Positions 61,930-64,000 of a DNA stretch of 64,000 nucleotides are shown here, piece by piece. A model generated the notes under the pieces. The model ran no database searches and was not told the origin of the DNA. It saw only the letters and a program-made list of their open reading frames with translations. The position numbers and the translations under genes were made by a program. The number at the start of each line of letters is the position of its first letter. Within the stretch, counting starts at the first letter, position 1. This DNA comes from Herbaspirillum seropedicae (GTDB lineage Bacteria > Pseudomonadota > Gammaproteobacteria > Burkholderiales > Burkholderiaceae_D): contig NZ_CP011930.1 of NCBI RefSeq assembly GCF_001040945.1, forward strand, positions 5,427,486-5,491,485, written 5' to 3'.

Positions 61930-63858
61930 TCATGCCGCCTGATTGTCGGTGGCGGTGGCGGGCTTCAGGCCGCCCTTCTTCAGATGCACCAGCAGCAGCG
62001 ATAAGGCCGCCGGGGTCACGCCCGAAATCCGCGAAGCCTGGCCCAGGGTTTCCGGACGATGCTTGTTGAGCTTCTGGCGCACTTCGATGGACAGCGCCTT
62101 GACGTCCATGTAGTCGAGGTCGGCGGGCAGCTTCAGGTTTTCATTGTGATCCTGGCGGCTGATCTCGTCGGCCTGGCGGGCGATGTAGCCGGCGTACTTG
62201 ACCTGGATCTCGACCTGTTCGCGCACCGGGCCGTCTTCGATGCCGGGGCCGGCCAGCGCCTGGCCTTCGGTGCCGGTCAGGCCCATCAGGCTGTCGTAGC
62301 TGACGTTGGGGCGGCGCAGCAGGTCCAGCAGGTTGTATTCACGCTCGATGGCCTTGCCCAGCACACGCTCGGCTTCAGCTGCGGCGAGGATGCGCGGGTT
62401 GACCCAGGTGGACTTGAGGCGCTCCATTTCACGTGAAACAGCTTCGCGCTTCCTGTCGAAGGCTTCCCATTGCGCATCGCCCACGCAACCGAGTTCGCGG
62501 CCGATCTCGGTCAGGCGCAGGTCGGCATTGTCTTCGCGCAGCGAGAGACGATACTCGGCGCGGCTGGTGAACATGCGGTACGGCTCTTGCACACCCTGGG
62601 TGACCAGGTCGTCGACCAGCACGCCCAGATAGGCTTCATCACGGCGCGGGGTCCAGGCTTCGCGGCCCTGGGTCTGCAAGGCGGCGTTGATGCCGGCCAG
62701 CATGCCCTGGGCGGCGGCTTCTTCGTAGCCGGTGGTGCCGTTGATCTGACCGGCGAAGAACAGACCCTGCACCTGGCGTGTTTCCAGGGACGACTTCAGG
62801 CCGCGCGGGTCATAGTAATCGTATTCGATGGCATAACCGGGACGCAGGATGTGGGCGTTTTCCATGCCCTTCATCGAGCGCACCAGTTCCAGCTGCACGT
62901 CGAAGGGCAGGCTGGTGGAGATGCCGTTGGGGTAGAACTCGTGAGTGGTCAGGCCCTCGGGTTCCAGGTAGATCTGGTGCGAATCCTTGCTGGCGAAGCG
63001 GTGGATCTTGTCTTCGATGGAGGGGCAATAACGCGGGCCCACGCCTTCGATCACGCCGGTGTACATGGGGCTGCGATCCAGCCCGCCACGGATGATGTCG
63101 TGGGTGCGGCTGTTGGTATGGGTGATCCAGCACGGCATCTGGCGCGGGTGCATGGCGGCATTGCCCATGACGGAGAACACTGGCACCGGGTCGAGATCGC
63201 CCGGTTGCTCTTCCAGGATGGCCAGGTTGATGCTGCGGCCATCGATGCGCGGTGGCGTACCGGTCTTCAGGCGCCCTTGCGGCAGCTTCAATTCCTTCAG
63301 CCGGGCCGACAGCGACACCGCTGGCGGATCGCCGGCACGGCCACCGGAGTAGTTGTTGAGACCCACGTGGATCTTCCCGTCCAGGAAAGTCCCTGCAGTG
63401 AGCACCACTGCCCTGCCCGCGAACCGGATCCCGGCCTGGGTCACGGCGCCCACCACGCGATCTCCTTCCAGCATCAGGTCGTCCACGGCCTGCTGGAACA
63501 GCCACAGGTTGGGCTGGTTTTCCAGGCGCGAACGGATCGCCGCCTTGTACAGGATGCGGTCGGCCTGGGCGCGCGTGGCGCGTACAGCCGGTCCCTTGGA
63601 GGAATTGAGGATGCGGAATTGAATACCGGCTTCATCGGTGGCGATGGCCATCGCCCCACCCATGGCATCTACTTCCTTGACCAGGTGGCCCTTGCCGATC
63701 CCGCCGATGGAGGGATTGCAGGACATCTGGCCGAGGGTTTCGATGTTGTGCGTCAGGAGCAGGGTTTTCTGGCCCATGCGTGCTGCGGCCAGTGCAGCTT
63801 CGGTGCCGGCGTGACCGCCGCCAACGACAATGACGTCAAATTGTGTGGGGAATAGCAT
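61930..63858 (-). CDS. mnmG: tRNA 5-carboxymethylaminomethyluridine synthase subunit MnmG (GidA)
   Basis: A 642-residue FAD protein that works with MnmE on the wobble uridine of several tRNAs. The FAD loop [19 protein letters not shown] opens the protein, [20 protein letters not shown] follows, and the C-terminal GEFTGEE-like tRNA-binding helix domain has [12 protein letters not shown]. The gene holds a near-consensus parS site at 62425-62440. It is the first gene of the mnmG-rsmG-lipocalin-lysE-parA-parB run. Confidence 0.97.
   Translation of the reverse strand: MLFPTQFDVIVVGGGHAGTEAALAAARMGQKTLLLTHNIETLGQMSCNPSIGGIGKGHLVKEVDAMGGAMAIATDEAGIQFRILNSSKGPAVRATRAQADRILYKAAIRSRLENQPNLWLFQQAVDDLMLEGDRVVGAVTQAGIRFAGRAVVLTAGTFLDGKIHVGLNNYSGGRAGDPPAVSLSARLKELKLPQGRLKTGTPPRIDGRSINLAILEEQPGDLDPVPVFSVMGNAAMHPRQMPCWITHTNSRTHDIIRGGLDRSPMYTGVIEGVGPRYCPSIEDKIHRFASKDSHQIYLEPEGLTTHEFYPNGISTSLPFDVQLELVRSMKGMENAHILRPGYAIEYDYYDPRGLKSSLETRQVQGLFFAGQINGTTGYEEAAAQGMLAGINAALQTQGREAWTPRRDEAYLGVLVDDLVTQGVQEPYRMFTSRAEYRLSLREDNADLRLTEIGRELGCVGDAQWEAFDRKREAVSREMERLKSTWVNPRILAAAEAERVLGKAIEREYNLLDLLRRPNVSYDSLMGLTGTEGQALAGPGIEDGPVREQVEIQVKYAGYIARQADEISRQDHNENLKLPADLDYMDVKALSIEVRQKLNKHRPETLGQASRISGVTPAALSLLLVHLKKGGLKPATATDNQAA
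62425..62440. promoter_or_regulatory. parS-like site inside mnmG
   Basis: CATTTCACGTGAAACA (plus strand) matches the consensus TGTTTCACGTGAAACA at 14 of 16 positions, with the two mismatches at the left end. The complete palindromic core TTTCACGTGAAA is preserved. It is about 3.3 kb upstream of the parB start codon, a usual distance for ParB loading sites, and lies in coding sequence without disturbing it. Confidence 0.8.
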
Positions 63859-64000
63859 GATGCGCGCCTCGCGGAGAGGTAAGAACAGAGGCGAGATTAT
63901 AAGACCTTTTATCCGGGCGGGTCGGATGCCACTCCAGAGGCTGTTGGTTTACCGCACTTCCCTCCCCTCCAACCTGCTATTACTTTCACAAAGCGATAGC

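Overview
The window reads as chromosomal DNA of a GC-rich betaproteobacterium of the Oxalobacteraceae, most likely Herbaspirillum or a close relative. The case rests on the betaproteobacterial 16S gene, Burkholderiales-type families (DUF2863, DUF3717, DUF2917), a polyhydroxybutyrate phasin whose promoter carries TGC-N3-GCA operators, and the mnmG-rsmG...parA-parB block. This was judged by eye; no database search was run. No phage, insertion sequence or CRISPR array was seen.

Layout. 1-2260: the promoter end of an rRNA operon on the minus strand (tandem promoters P1 and P2, leader, 16S, tRNA-Ile, truncated tRNA-Ala). 2384-6427: a BON-domain protein and a QseE-QseG-QseF (GlrK-QseG-GlrR) envelope-stress two-component operon. 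6588-11002: M20 peptidase, DHA2-type MFS exporter and an HD-GYP c-di-GMP phosphodiesterase. 11098-12269: a folE-BLUF operon, pairing GTP cyclohydrolase I with a blue-light sensor. 12574-17410: a solitary flgH, three small envelope proteins, DUF2863 and a DMT exporter. 17546-22435: a sulfur-scavenging cluster (two SfnB-like flavoproteins, an NtaA/DszA-type monooxygenase, an orphan MetQ-like binding protein). 22702-31691: DUF3717, patatin, phasin, a large FAD oxidoreductase, a MarR-GNAT fusion, an MnmC-like protein with a decayed methyltransferase half, and a GntR regulator with an AEC transporter. 31767-36754: a CHASE-PAS-GGDEF-EAL protein, a His-rich COG0523 GTPase and ribA. 36991-40074: a GMC alcohol dehydrogenase with an aldehyde dehydrogenase.

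40081-46796 is the lipoate region: fic, lipA and lipB, then DUF2917 and a LysR gene, DUF493 (ybeD), an unusual phosphoribosyltransferase plus SLOG-like gene pair, and a D-amino-acid aminotransferase. The usual dat-ybeD-lipB-lipA order is therefore broken twice by oppositely oriented cassettes. 46923-53502: two ABC transporters (SbmA/YddA type and exporter type), a chemoreceptor and an HD phosphohydrolase. 53515-58202: a bglX/opgG block bounded on both sides by cruciform REP-like repeats and AT-rich sequences. 58227-63858: parB, parA, lysE, lipocalin, rsmG and mnmG, with a near-consensus parS site inside mnmG.

The best candidates for something undescribed are the PRTase-SLOG pair (44746-45931), the Fic protein lacking its inhibitory glutamate, the folE-BLUF operon, the MnmC-like protein with lost methyltransferase motifs, and the repeat-bounded bglX/opgG block.
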